A stretch of DNA of 38,653 nucleotides from Alphaproteobacteria bacterium. GTDB taxonomy: Bacteria > Pseudomonadota > Alphaproteobacteria > CACIAM-22H2. This document shows positions 1-5,938 of the stretch, one piece after another. Numbering within the stretch: the stretch's first letter is position 1; each line of letters begins with the position of its first letter. Made by a program: the position numbers and the translations under genes. The stretch is taken from positions 1-38,653 of the forward strand of contig JAEULA010000053.1 in NCBI GenBank assembly GCA_016793165.1, read 5' to 3'. The notes under the pieces are model-generated. The model was not told the DNA's origin and searched no databases. It saw nothing but the letters and a program-made list of their open reading frames with translations.

Positions 1-55
1 GTCGGTAGTGGGGCTAGCTGGCCCCGGCCGGCAGTGGATCCGATCTCGCTCGGAG

Positions 56-78
56 AACCTCCCCAGATTTGATTTTCG
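56..78 (+). repeat. REP-A unit (diverged)
   Basis: A single copy of the dispersed hairpin repeat, reading AACCTCCCCAGATTTGATTTT. It differs from the usual core by one base (AGATTT for AGGTTT). Confidence 0.7.
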
Positions 79-125
79 AGATTTTGTTTTCGGCGACGGC
101 GCCCGCGAGTAAGGCTTCCCCCGCG

Positions 126-144
126 GGAAATCGTATCCAGACAG
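126..144 (+). repeat. REP-B half element joined to REP-A
   Basis: GGGAAATCG followed by TATCCAGACAG, the left half of the hairpin that also lies after both transposase remnants (1333-1359 and 2406-2432). Here it runs straight into a REP-A unit at 143, so the two repeat families are physically joined. Confidence 0.6.
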
Positions 145-178
145 AAAACCTCCCCAGATTTAGTTTTCCGAGAAAACC
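141..178 (+). repeat. REP-A units, one full and one partial
   Basis: AAAACCTCCCCAGATTTAG is followed directly by a second, cut-off unit (GAAAACCTCCCC). The cut-off unit runs into CTGTCGCTGGCCGGCCGCCC, which reappears after the next unit at about 232. This suggests nested insertion or duplication. Confidence 0.65.
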
Positions 179-207
179 TCCCCTGTCGCTGGCCGGCCGC
201 CCCGTTC

Positions 208-335
208 GGAGAAAACCTCCCCAGGTTTGATTGTCGCTGGCCGGCCGCCCCGTTCGCATTCGGTCGGCCCGGGCTGCACGACGTGACGTGGCAGCTGGCA
301 AACCAAGCCTGGGGAAGTTTTTCGGGGGAAGTTTT
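208..335 (+). repeat. composite REP-A element with GC-rich centre
   Basis: The left arm (GAAAACCTCCCCAGGTTTG at 210-229) and the inverted right arm (AAACCAAGCCTGGGG at 300-314) enclose about 70 bases. The centre contains GCCGCCCCGTTC, ATTCGGTCGGCCCGGGC and CGACGTGACG. The same centre recurs at 821-957, 4398-4481 and 5194-5296. A short extra GGGGAAGTTTTT copy follows the right arm. Confidence 0.75.
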
Positions 336-500
336 TCGCCACCCCGTTTGCGGAGCGGCCGGCTCCCGGCCGGATAATTCTCTCCAGAGAAGAATTACCC
401 CGCTCGACGGCTTCCCTGTACCCTGGTTGCCTCCACGCGGAGGTGGGCCGATGCGCGATTGCGCTTCGGAGAGATATCCCGTCTGGTAGCCGGGGGAGCC

Positions 501-788
501 ATGCGTGCAACTGCGATGATAATCCTGGTCCTCGCCGTACTGATTGCCGCATTGCCGGATGCGGCTCACGCCAAGCGGGGCAACCGTTCTTCAGGAGCAA
601 GCGCCTCACATCCCACGGTTCCTGACAGCGGGCGCTCGCCCGGCTGGTCCGGGCGCTCGTTCAGGAACTGTGCGGCAGCCAGGGCAGCCGGCGCAGCGCC
701 ACTTCGGCGTGGTGACCCCGGTTATGCTCCGCATCTTGATCGCGATGGCGACGGTATCGCGTGTGAGCCTCATCGCCGGCGTCGTTAG
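501..788 (+). CDS. secreted excalibur calcium-binding domain protein
   Basis: A 95-residue protein. Residues 1-24 form a signal peptide (MRATAMIILVLAVLIAALPDAAHA), so the product should be exported. The last 40 residues match the excalibur domain: FRNC, then AAGAAPLRRGDPGY and LDRDGDGIACE. The DxDxDG part is the calcium-binding loop and two cysteines flank it. Excalibur domains occur on extracellular or envelope proteins, often beside nucleases, but no nuclease domain is present here. I chose ATG 501 because GGGGGAG lies just upstream and it gives a clean signal peptide; an in-frame ATG at 459 would add 14 non-hydrophobic residues. Both flanks carry repeat elements. Confidence 0.8.
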   Translation: MRATAMIILVLAVLIAALPDAAHAKRGNRSSGASASHPTVPDSGRSPGWSGRSFRNCAAARAAGAAPLRRGDPGYAPHLDRDGDGIACEPHRRRR

Positions 789-820
789 CCGAAACCGGAA
801 CAACCTAGGACTGAGGCCAA

Positions 821-957
821 GAAACGCCCCAGGTTTGATTTCCGGGTTTGATTTCCGCTGGGGCTCAATTTCGCTACGCCGCCCCGTTCCGATTTGGTCG
901 GCCCGGGCCGCGCGACGTGACGCGACGGCCGGGAAACCAAACCTGGGGAGGATTTCC
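821..957 (+). repeat. composite REP-A element, about 135 bp
   Basis: The left arm CCCCAGGTTTGATTTCC is followed by a second partial GGGTTTGATTTCC. The centre has CGCTACGCCGCCCCGTTCC, GATTTGGTCGGCCCGGGC and CGACGTGACGCGACGGCC. The right arm is GGGAAACCAAACCTGGGGAGG. The ends are inverted repeats of about 18-20 bp. This is the cleanest example of the composite form. Confidence 0.8.
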
Positions 958-1055
958 GGGCTCCGGCCCGGGTTGGGCGCAGCCGTCATGCCGCGCTTCT
1001 TTCCGCGCCTGCCGTACCCTACGCTGCTGCGTGAGCGAAGCCGACGAGGACGCAC

Positions 1056-1250
1056 ATGGCCGAGGAAGATCACAAGGTCGAGGTCGAGGAGCGCGGCAGG
1101 AATGCCTTCGCGCTGGCGGTGGTCTTCGACGGCCGGCGCTTCGAGTGCGGCGTTTATGTCAGCCGCGCCGAGGCGCTCAAGGCGGCAAGGCTGTTCGTGC
1201 AGCGCAAGCAGGGCGAGCAGGCTTCGCGCGGCAGGCGGCAGCGCAGATAG
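1056..1250 (+). CDS. small hypothetical protein
   Basis: A 64-residue charged protein whose composition looks like a real coding sequence: an acidic start (MAEEDHKVEVEERG), a hydrophobic strand (FALAVVFDGRRFECGVYVS), then a helix (RAEALKAARLFVQRK) and a basic tail. It has no signal peptide or membrane segment. GACGAGGACGCAC before ATG 1056 is a weak ribosome-binding site. I do not recognise a family. It lies between a composite repeat and a transposase remnant, so it could itself be a shortened gene. Confidence 0.5.
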   Translation: MAEEDHKVEVEERGRNAFALAVVFDGRRFECGVYVSRAEALKAARLFVQRKQGEQASRGRRQRR

Positions 1251-1332
1251 CCTGGCCAGCGCCCTTCCGCTGGCGCATGCGGCGGACGCTGCTAGCCTCG
1301 ACGTCCCGGGGGTCCTCGAAGGAGAGACCGTC

Positions 1333-1359
1333 GAAATCGTATCCAGACAACTATTTCCC
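1333..1359 (-). repeat. REP-B hairpin after transposase remnant
   Basis: GAAATCG, then TATCCAGACA, then CTATTTCCC. This is an imperfect copy of the hairpin at 2406-2432. It lies at the 3' side of the degraded RAYT tail at 1360-1465, the same relative position as at the second remnant. Confidence 0.6.
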
Positions 1360-1465
1360 GCCGCCGTTCAGCGCGTCTCCGTCTTGCGCGGGCGGCCCGG
1401 TGTTCCGCGAGTGACGCGTCAGCCGAGCATCTCGGCGATCTGGTTGCGGAAGCGCTCGTTGGCGC
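1360..1465 (-). pseudogene. RAYT transposase C-terminal remnant
   Basis: On the minus strand this reads NERFRNQIAEMLG, a stop, then RVTRGTPGRPRKTETR. It aligns with the C-terminal end of the intact Y1 transposase at 5939-6646 (PRFRAQIEAMLGRRVTPRLPGRPRK) and more closely with the remnant at 2433-2597. One codon has become TGA at 1419-1421. The rest of the transposase is absent. This stop now terminates the reading frame of the neighbouring PEP-CTERM gene. Confidence 0.65.
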
Positions 1466-2285
1466 AACCAAAATCTCCCCGGGTTTTATTTTCCGGTTTG
1501 ATTTCCCCCCGGTTTGACTTCCCCGTAGCGAGGCTGGCTGGCCCCGCGAGACCGCCCCAGGTTTGATTTCTCACGACGTGACGCGACGGCCGGGAAACCA
1601 AACCTGGGGAGGCTTTCCGGTGACCCATCGCCGCCAGCCCTACGAGCCCGACCACCAGCAGCCCGAGCCCCGCCGGCTCGGGCACGTCGAGCGCGACGCC
1701 CGCCGTTGGGATCGACAGCTCGATTCGGTAGTTGCCGAGCGATACGACACCCAGCGCCCCGGTGAAGTCGAGGCGGTCAAGCGTGCCGAAGTCGGCCGGC
1801 GGTCCGCCTTGAAGGAACGGTGCGGGCCAGACCGTGCCGTCGGTGTCGATCGCCTGCAGCGGAAAGTCGCCGACACCGATGTAGTAGATGCCCGGCACAA
1901 TCGTCAGCTCGATGAGGGCAGGGACCGCCACGCCGGCCGTATCCGCGCCCAGACCCGCGCCGGACGCATCGAACACGAACACGGCGGGTACCAGGCTGGT
2001 GCCGATGGTCGTCTCGCGGGTGCGGATCACCAGAGTGCCGCCGATGTCGAACACGAGCTTGTAGAGGTCGCCCTGGTCGCCACTGGTGCTGAAGCCGCGG
2101 ATCGCATCGATGCCGGGCCCGACATCCTGCGGCGCGATCACGCCGCCGAAGAAGCGGGTGGCGTTGTCGACTTCAGTGTATTGGGCCGCCGGCGCGTCGC
2201 CGGCGAGGCCGAGCCCGAGGACAGCGCCGATGCAACCGCCGCAAAGCAGCACATGGTTAGCCAACGCCGACAGACGCCTGATCAT
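1419..2285 (-). CDS. secreted PEP-CTERM-like protein with repeat-derived tail
   Basis: Residues 1-34 or so are a signal peptide (MIRRLSALANHVLLCG, then hydrophobic, ending DAPAAQ). The body has the GDLYKLVFDIGGTL and PGIYYIGVGDFP strands seen in pre-peptidase/DVUA0089-like beta domains of secreted proteins. A sorting tail follows: VPEPAGLGLLVVGLVGLAAM then GHR. The natural protein should end there, at about 1617. Instead the frame continues through a composite REP-A element (SPGLVSRP, NQTWGGL, SNRG) into the transposase remnant and stops at 1419. The start at 2285 has AGGAG 8 bases upstream; an ATG two codons earlier sits too close to it. Family-wise, the tail should direct exosortase processing, and the added residues after the basic cluster may disturb that. 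Confidence 0.75.
   Translation of the reverse strand: MIRRLSALANHVLLCGGCIGAVLGLGLAGDAPAAQYTEVDNATRFFGGVIAPQDVGPGIDAIRGFSTSGDQGDLYKLVFDIGGTLVIRTRETTIGTSLVPAVFVFDASGAGLGADTAGVAVPALIELTIVPGIYYIGVGDFPLQAIDTDGTVWPAPFLQGGPPADFGTLDRLDFTGALGVVSLGNYRIELSIPTAGVALDVPEPAGLGLLVVGLVGLAAMGHRKASPGLVSRPSRHVVRNQTWGGLAGPASLATGKSNRGEIKPENKTRGDFGCANERFRNQIAEMLG
1466..1620 (+). repeat. nested REP-A cluster inside the 3' end of a gene
   Basis: Left side: CTCCCCGGGTTTTATTTTCC, then CGGTTTGATTTCCCC, then CCGGTTTGACTTCCCC. An inner CCCCAGGTTTGATTTC, the CACGACGTGACGCGACGGCC centre fragment and the right arm GGGAAACCAAACCTGGGGAGG follow. Several partial left arms in a row suggest repeated insertion or slippage. It overlaps the end of the PEP-CTERM reading frame. 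Confidence 0.75.
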
Positions 2286-2405
2286 GATCATCTCTCCTGC
2301 GTTGCGCCCATCCGCAGCCCGGCCGACCACGCCTACGCCATCGGCCCCGGCGGAGCGTAACCCGCCTTTGTCGCAGAGGACAGCTCGGGCGTGAGGAGGA
2401 CAACT

Positions 2406-2432
2406 GGAAATCGTATCCAGACAGCGATTTCC
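2406..2432 (-). repeat. REP-B hairpin, perfect stem
   Basis: GGAAATCG, an 11-base loop (TATCCAGACAG), then CGATTTCC, giving a perfect 8-bp stem. It lies immediately 3' of a RAYT C-terminal remnant. Copies lie at 126-144 (half) and 1333-1359. REP sequences flanking the transposase gene are typical of RAYT loci. Confidence 0.7.
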
Positions 2433-2597
2433 CCAACGGCGGTTCCGCGCGTCTCCGTCCTGCGCGGCCGGCCCGGCGATCCGCGGGTGACGCGTCGGCG
2501 GAGCATCTCGGCGATCTGGTTGCGGAAGCGTTCGCTGCCGAGGACGTAGCTGCCGTTGGTGGCCTCTCGGATGGCGGCGACGGCGTCTGAGTCCATG
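2433..2597 (-). pseudogene. RAYT transposase C-terminal remnant
   Basis: The minus strand encodes DSDAVAAIREATNGSYVLG, then SERFRNQIAEMLRRRVTRG and SPGRPRRTETR. This is the characteristic C-terminal end of REP-associated Y1 transposases and is collinear with IRTATNGNHALGSPRFRAQ in the intact copy at 5939-6646. The catalytic HUH and tyrosine parts are missing, so only about 55 residues remain. It belongs to a different RAYT lineage from the intact gene (VTRGSPGRPR here, VTPRLPGRPR there). Confidence 0.7.
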
Positions 2598-2662
2598 ACC
2601 TGTTCTCGACAACGACTACCCCGGCCGCCGACCCGCGTCTCCGCAGATCCGTTTCCCGCTCC

Positions 2663-3817
2663 CTACTCGAACCAGGTCGTGCCCGGATACTGATAGCGCC
2701 TGGCGACGTCCTCGTTCAGCTCAAGCCCGATGCCCGGGCGGTCGGTGAGGGCGATCCGGCCGTTCCTGATGATCTCGCCGCCGTCCGTGATCGTCTTCCA
2801 GTAGTCGCGGTTGAACCAGTGGAACTCGAGCACGAGGAAATTGGGGACGGTCGCGCAGACATGAGCCGACGCCATCGTGCCGAGGGGCGAGGCGACGTTG
2901 TGCGGCGCGAACGGGATCGAGTAGAGATCGGCCATCTCCGCGATCTTGCGGCACTCGCTCAAGCCGCCGCATTTGGGGATGTCGGGCATGATGATGTCGA
3001 CGGCCTGCGTCTCCAGCAGCTTGCGGAAGCCGTGGCGGAGATAGAGGTTCTCGCCCGCACAGATCGGCGTCGAGGTCGAGCGGGTGATCTCGGCCATGAC
3101 GTCGATGTTCTCGGGCGGCACGGGCTCTTCCAGCCAGAGCAGCTTCAAATGCTCGACGTCCCGCGCGAGGCGGATGGCGCTGTGCTTGTCGAGGCGGGTG
3201 TGGAGGTCCGTCGCGACATCGACGGACGGCCCGGCGGCCTTCACCACCATCTCGGCCAGCTGCACCATGCGGTCATGCTCCCATTTGTTGGGAGTCATGT
3301 TGAACTTGTCCTTCTCGTACCAGCCGGTCTCCGAACCGGTGTGGCCGTAGGCGCGGATGTCGAGGTCGACCTTGAGCGCGGTGAAGCCCGCCGCCAGCAC
3401 CTCGTCGACCACGGCCTGCACCTCGGCCATGTTCATGCCCGGCGAGACTTCGCAGTCGGCATAGACGCGGATGTCGTCGCGGAACTTGCCGCCTAAGAGC
3501 TCGTAGATCGGCACCTTGAGGGCCTTGCCCTTGAGGTCCCACAGCGCGATCTCGATGCCGGTCAGGGCGGTGATCAGCGCGCCCGCGAAGCCGCCCTCGA
3601 ACACGAGGCTGCGGCGGATACCTTCGAAGATCGCGTCGATGGCGAACGGGTCGCGGCCGATCAGGCGCCTCTCGAGATCCTTGATGATCGCGATCGCCTG
3701 GTGGCCGCCATGGACGCACTCGCCCATGCCCGTGATGCCCGCGTCGGTTTCGATGCGAACCCAGAGATGCATGCAATGGCCGGTGCTCGCGGCCGTCTTC
3801 ACCGATGTGATCTTCAC
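2663..3817 (-). CDS. enolase-superfamily (mandelate racemase-type) sugar-acid dehydratase
   Basis: A 384-residue member of the mandelate racemase/muconate lactonizing group, most like galactonate/gluconate-type dehydratases. Family features visible: an N-terminal capping domain; ALKVDLD at the end of the second barrel strand; metal ligands in DLHTRLD, WLEEPVPPEN and CAGENL; and the catalytic-histidine segment APHNVASPLGT near the C-terminus. It should remove water from a sugar acid with Mg2+ in the cytoplasm; the substrate cannot be named. The natural start appears to be GTG 3817 (VKITSVKT). Its Shine-Dalgarno sequence, GGGGAGG four bases upstream, is part of a REP-A unit. An upstream in-frame ATG would only add repeat-encoded residues. 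No sugar transporter or regulator is adjacent. Confidence 0.9.
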   Translation of the reverse strand: MKITSVKTAASTGHCMHLWVRIETDAGITGMGECVHGGHQAIAIIKDLERRLIGRDPFAIDAIFEGIRRSLVFEGGFAGALITALTGIEIALWDLKGKALKVPIYELLGGKFRDDIRVYADCEVSPGMNMAEVQAVVDEVLAAGFTALKVDLDIRAYGHTGSETGWYEKDKFNMTPNKWEHDRMVQLAEMVVKAAGPSVDVATDLHTRLDKHSAIRLARDVEHLKLLWLEEPVPPENIDVMAEITRSTSTPICAGENLYLRHGFRKLLETQAVDIIMPDIPKCGGLSECRKIAEMADLYSIPFAPHNVASPLGTMASAHVCATVPNFLVLEFHWFNRDYWKTITDGGEIIRNGRIALTDRPGIGLELNEDVARRYQYPGTTWFE

Positions 3818-3921
3818 AAAACCTCCCCGGGTTTGGTTTTCCTGGATCCGATTCCCCGGCAACGCGGGCGAACACGCCGGTCGCATCCTCCACGGGCGTC
3901 GCAGGGAAATCAAACCGGAGA
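3818..3921 (-). repeat. REP-A inverted pair over the enolase-gene start
   Basis: The left arm AAAACCTCCCCGGGTTTGG (3818-3836) and an inverted right part GGGAAATCAAACCGGAG (3904-3920) enclose about 67 bases. On the minus strand the left arm reads CCGGGGAGGTTTT directly before the GTG start of the enolase-superfamily gene, so it acts as that gene's ribosome-binding site. Confidence 0.7.
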
Positions 3922-3940
3922 TGCTGCCGTCGTCAGCGCC

Positions 3941-4060
3941 GACGAAAACCTCCCCCGAAAACCTCCTCAGGTTTGCTTTTCCCGTAGCCGGGTTCGCCGG
4001 CCCCAGTCGCGGAGCGTGGTGCTTGGTCGAGGCTGCAAGGCCAAACCTGGGGAGGCTTTT
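3941..4060 (+). repeat. composite REP-A element, about 120 bp
   Basis: GAAAACCTCCCCC then GAAAACCTCCTCAGGTTTGC, a variant centre (GTAGCCGGGTTCGCCGGCCC), and a right arm GGCCAAACCTGGGGAGGC. The centre differs from the 821-957 type and resembles the GTAGCGAGGCTGGCTGGCCC stretch in the 1466-1620 cluster. There may therefore be two centre types. Confidence 0.7.
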
Positions 4061-4151
4061 GCGCTACCGGTTTTGAGAAGCGGCAGGCCGATTGGATTGC
4101 AGTGCGCAGCCCTGCATGCGACGGAAGAGATGTCGGTGGGGGCCGCCACTC

Positions 4152-4535
4152 ATGACCCAGCAGATCTACGACATCACCGCTGCCGAAGGATACGAGCGCG
4201 CATTCGCGCGCGTTTCCTCGCACTTCCTGCCCTACCTGCTCGCCACGGGCCGGGTCATGGAAAGTCAGGAAGTGCTGGACGTCGCGACCGGCACGGGCCT
4301 CGCCGCCGCCGCAGCCCTCGCCGCGGTCGGCCCATCCGGCCACGTCACGGAGGTGGATATCTCGTCCAGCATGGTCGAGCAGGCGCGCAAGCGGTTAGGG
4401 AAAACCTCCCCAGGTTTGATTTCCGCTGACGCTCGATTTCGCTACGCCGCCCAGTTCGGATTCGGCCGGCCCGGGCTGCGCAGGAAAAATCGGATCCATG
4501 TATGGACGGCCCCTCGGTTGCAAGCGGACCGCTGA
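4152..4535 (+). pseudogene. truncated SAM-dependent methyltransferase
   Basis: The first 82 residues are a UbiE/class-I methyltransferase start. The SAM-binding motif I is VLDVATGTGLAAAAALAAVG, followed by VTEVDISSSMVEQARKRL, where the acidic residue would contact the SAM ribose. At about 4398 the sequence switches to a REP-A composite element. The frame then encodes GKTSPGLISADARFRY and other repeat-derived residues until TGA at 4535. The remaining roughly 150 residues of the fold are missing, and I found no continuation downstream. Without the rest of the Rossmann fold it is probably inactive. The start ATG 4152 lacks a strong ribosome-binding site (GGGGGCCGCC about 10 bases upstream). Confidence 0.7.
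4398..4481 (+). repeat. REP-A composite element truncating a methyltransferase
   Basis: GGGAAAACCTCCCCAGGTTT and GATTTCCGCTGACGCTC are followed by CGCTACGCCGCCCAGTTCG and GATTCGGCCGGCCCGGGC. This is the left arm plus centre of the composite form. The right arm is absent or replaced by GGAAAAATCGGATCCATG, which resembles REP-B. The left edge coincides with the end of methyltransferase homology. Confidence 0.75.
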
Positions 4536-4628
4536 CGACTGGCAGTAGGCGCCCATCGTGACGTGCCGCGATGACGGTCGCGCAGTGGCGATTCGCTGCG
4601 CGGCGATGCTCTCGACGCGTTCGGAGTT

Positions 4629-4689
4629 TAAAACCTCCCCAGGTTTGATTCCGCCACAGCGCAGAACACCTCCCCGGGATTGATTTTCT
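4629..4689 (+). repeat. two REP-A units in direct orientation
   Basis: AAAACCTCCCCAGGTTTGATT at about 4630-4650 and CACCTCCCCGGGATTGATTTT at about 4667-4687. They lie in the 240-base gap between the truncated methyltransferase and the next gene, where I see nothing else. Confidence 0.7.
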
Positions 4690-4775
4690 CCCAGCCGCGA
4701 ACGGTGTAGCCGCGCCGACTATGGTTGCAGCCAGATTCCATTCGGCTAGCGAGAGGACCGGCCTTGTCCTGCGCG

Positions 4776-5135
4776 CTAAGCCAGTGCCTGCTCGACCTGA
4801 GACAGGGTCGCCGCGACGGGAAGCCGGCTCGCTTGAGCAAGGCCGTGCACGAAGCATGTGCCGGGCACGTCGTGATTCGGCACGACGTTCAGGATCAAAC
4901 CGCGATTTACAAAGATCTCCGTGTGGCTGGCCGACGGGAGTCGCCTGAAGCTGCTTCCCAACTTCGCGATTACAACAGGTACAGGCTCGGTGATCTCAAT
5001 CGCTCTGTTCCCATCCGTCAGCAGCTTCGACGATGGGGTAGCTGCGCCCGGCAGCGCATGAACACAGAAGACGAGTTCGCTGTTCACTAGAATCTCATTG
5101 AACGGCGCAGGCGCCCTCATTCGTACCATTGCCAT
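4776..5135 (-). CDS. small hypothetical protein with internal two-fold repeat
   Basis: A 119-residue protein with no signal peptide or membrane segment. The start at 5135 is supported by a perfect AGGAGG seven bases upstream. The sequence looks like two copies of one beta-rich unit. Copy one is NEILVNSELVFCVHAL followed by KLLTDGNRAIEITEPVPVV; copy two is TEIFVNRGLILNVVPN followed by TCFVHGL and LPVAATLSQVEQAL. The pattern resembles the short FlbD-like fold (VN-x-LI, then a turn, then D/HG, then a hydrophobic strand), but this is a weak resemblance and not an assignment. Repeats flank it on both sides. Confidence 0.6.
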   Translation of the reverse strand: MAMVRMRAPAPFNEILVNSELVFCVHALPGAATPSSKLLTDGNRAIEITEPVPVVIAKLGSSFRRLPSASHTEIFVNRGLILNVVPNHDVPGTCFVHGLAQASRLPVAATLSQVEQALA

Positions 5136-5193
5136 GTGCAAACCTCCTGCCCGGGTTGGGCGATGGCGATTGTATGCATTGCAGGCCTCCCTG

Positions 5194-5296
5194 GAACACC
5201 TCCCGTGGTTTGATCTCCCTGGTCCTGCCGCCCCGTTCCGTTTCGGTCGGCCACGGGCCGCGCGACGTGACGTCGTGGCCGTGAAATCAAACCCGA
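5194..5296 (+). repeat. composite REP-A element
   Basis: Left arm AACACCTCCCGTGGTTTGAT, centre GCCGCCCCGTTCC, TTTCGGTCGG and CGCGACGTGACG, then a right part GTGAAATCAAACCCG. The centre matches that of the elements at 208-335 and 821-957, about 4.4 kb away. Confidence 0.75.
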
Positions 5297-5305
5297 ACGA
5301 CCGGA

Positions 5306-5366
5306 ACGACCTCCCCAGGTTGGTTTCCACCCCGCAGCGGGAGAAACCAAACCTGGGGAGGTTTCA
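5306..5366 (-). repeat. compact inverted REP-A pair, possible terminator
   Basis: CGACCTCCCCAGGTTGGTTT and the inverted GAAACCAAACCTGGGGAGG are separated by about 14 bases, forming a near-perfect 20-bp-stem hairpin. It begins three bases beyond the stop codon of the Ivy-like gene and could terminate or protect its transcript, although no T-run follows. This is the classic REPIN shape. Confidence 0.75.
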
Positions 5367-5368
5367 GA

Positions 5369-5827
5369 TCAGTTGGCCCGTCGGAACTCGGTCTTCCACA
5401 GTTTCTCCAGCTCTGCGGCTACCGCCGGCGGGGGCGAGCCGATCAGCGTCGACTTGCCCCGTTGCACCACCTTGCCGTAGACGACGTTCTGCGCGCCCGA
5501 CCACAGCAATACGATCGTGTTGTTCTGACAATCGTGGTTCTTGCAGGTGCTGCCCAGCATGTAGTCCGCCCCCGCCACCTTGACGGGCCGGTACTCGTTG
5601 CTCGGGCCATCCAGCTTGGCGAGCCACGGCTGCTTGACCAGCGGGCCGAGGGCCTTGTGATAGGTCGCCTTCGCCTTGGCGTTGTAGAGGAGGCCGGCCG
5701 CGGTGAGTTGATGCAGGGCGTAGCCGTTGAAGATCTTCTCCGAGTTGGCGTCGGCCTGGGCCAGTGCGCACCAGGGTGCGGTTGCCGCGATCACCACGAC
5801 CACGGCACTTCTGATCGATCGGTTCAT
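5369..5827 (-). CDS. Ivy-like periplasmic lysozyme inhibitor
   Basis: A 152-residue secreted protein. Residues 1-23 are a signal peptide (MNRSIRSAVVVVIAATAPWC, ALA). The mature part matches the Ivy (inhibitor of vertebrate lysozyme) family in length and in its signature loop: STCKNHDCQNN corresponds to the family's CKPHDC, the disulfide-closed loop that plugs the lysozyme active site. The strand after it (TIVLLWSGAQNVVYGKVV) also fits. Here proline is replaced by asparagine, so binding strength cannot be judged. The likely role is protecting the cell wall from lysozyme or controlling its own transglycosylases. ATG 5827 is chosen for the clean signal peptide. A REP-A hairpin begins right after the stop. 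Confidence 0.85.
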   Translation of the reverse strand: MNRSIRSAVVVVIAATAPWCALAQADANSEKIFNGYALHQLTAAGLLYNAKAKATYHKALGPLVKQPWLAKLDGPSNEYRPVKVAGADYMLGSTCKNHDCQNNTIVLLWSGAQNVVYGKVVQRGKSTLIGSPPPAVAAELEKLWKTEFRRAN

Positions 5828-5938
5828 GGAATGTCCCTTCATTGGCGGACACGTAGCGCCGTCATGAGCGCTCGAACAGCGGCAGGCTGTCGGCACTGAA
5901 CGGTAGGGCTCTGCTCGAAAGTGAAAAGGTCCCGAGGT

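Larger units (their letters stand above)
1..500. other. repeat-dense non-coding leader region
   Basis: No convincing gene is seen here. The first 335 bases are almost entirely dispersed repeat units, described separately. Positions 345-500 hold no gene except the ribosome-binding region of the excalibur-domain gene that begins at 501. Short frames in this stretch encode the recurring peptides NLGRF, QTWGGF and SPGL, which are translations of the repeat and not proteins. Confidence 0.6.

Noticed and set aside
208..957. Composite elements as classical MITEs
   Set aside because: Inverted ends are present but I could not see a constant target-site duplication, and the presence of a RAYT and of single hairpin units fits REP/REPIN better.
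56..5366. Possible CRISPR-like array
   Set aside because: Repeats are irregularly spaced, occur in both orientations and sit in composites; there are no uniform spacers and no cas genes.
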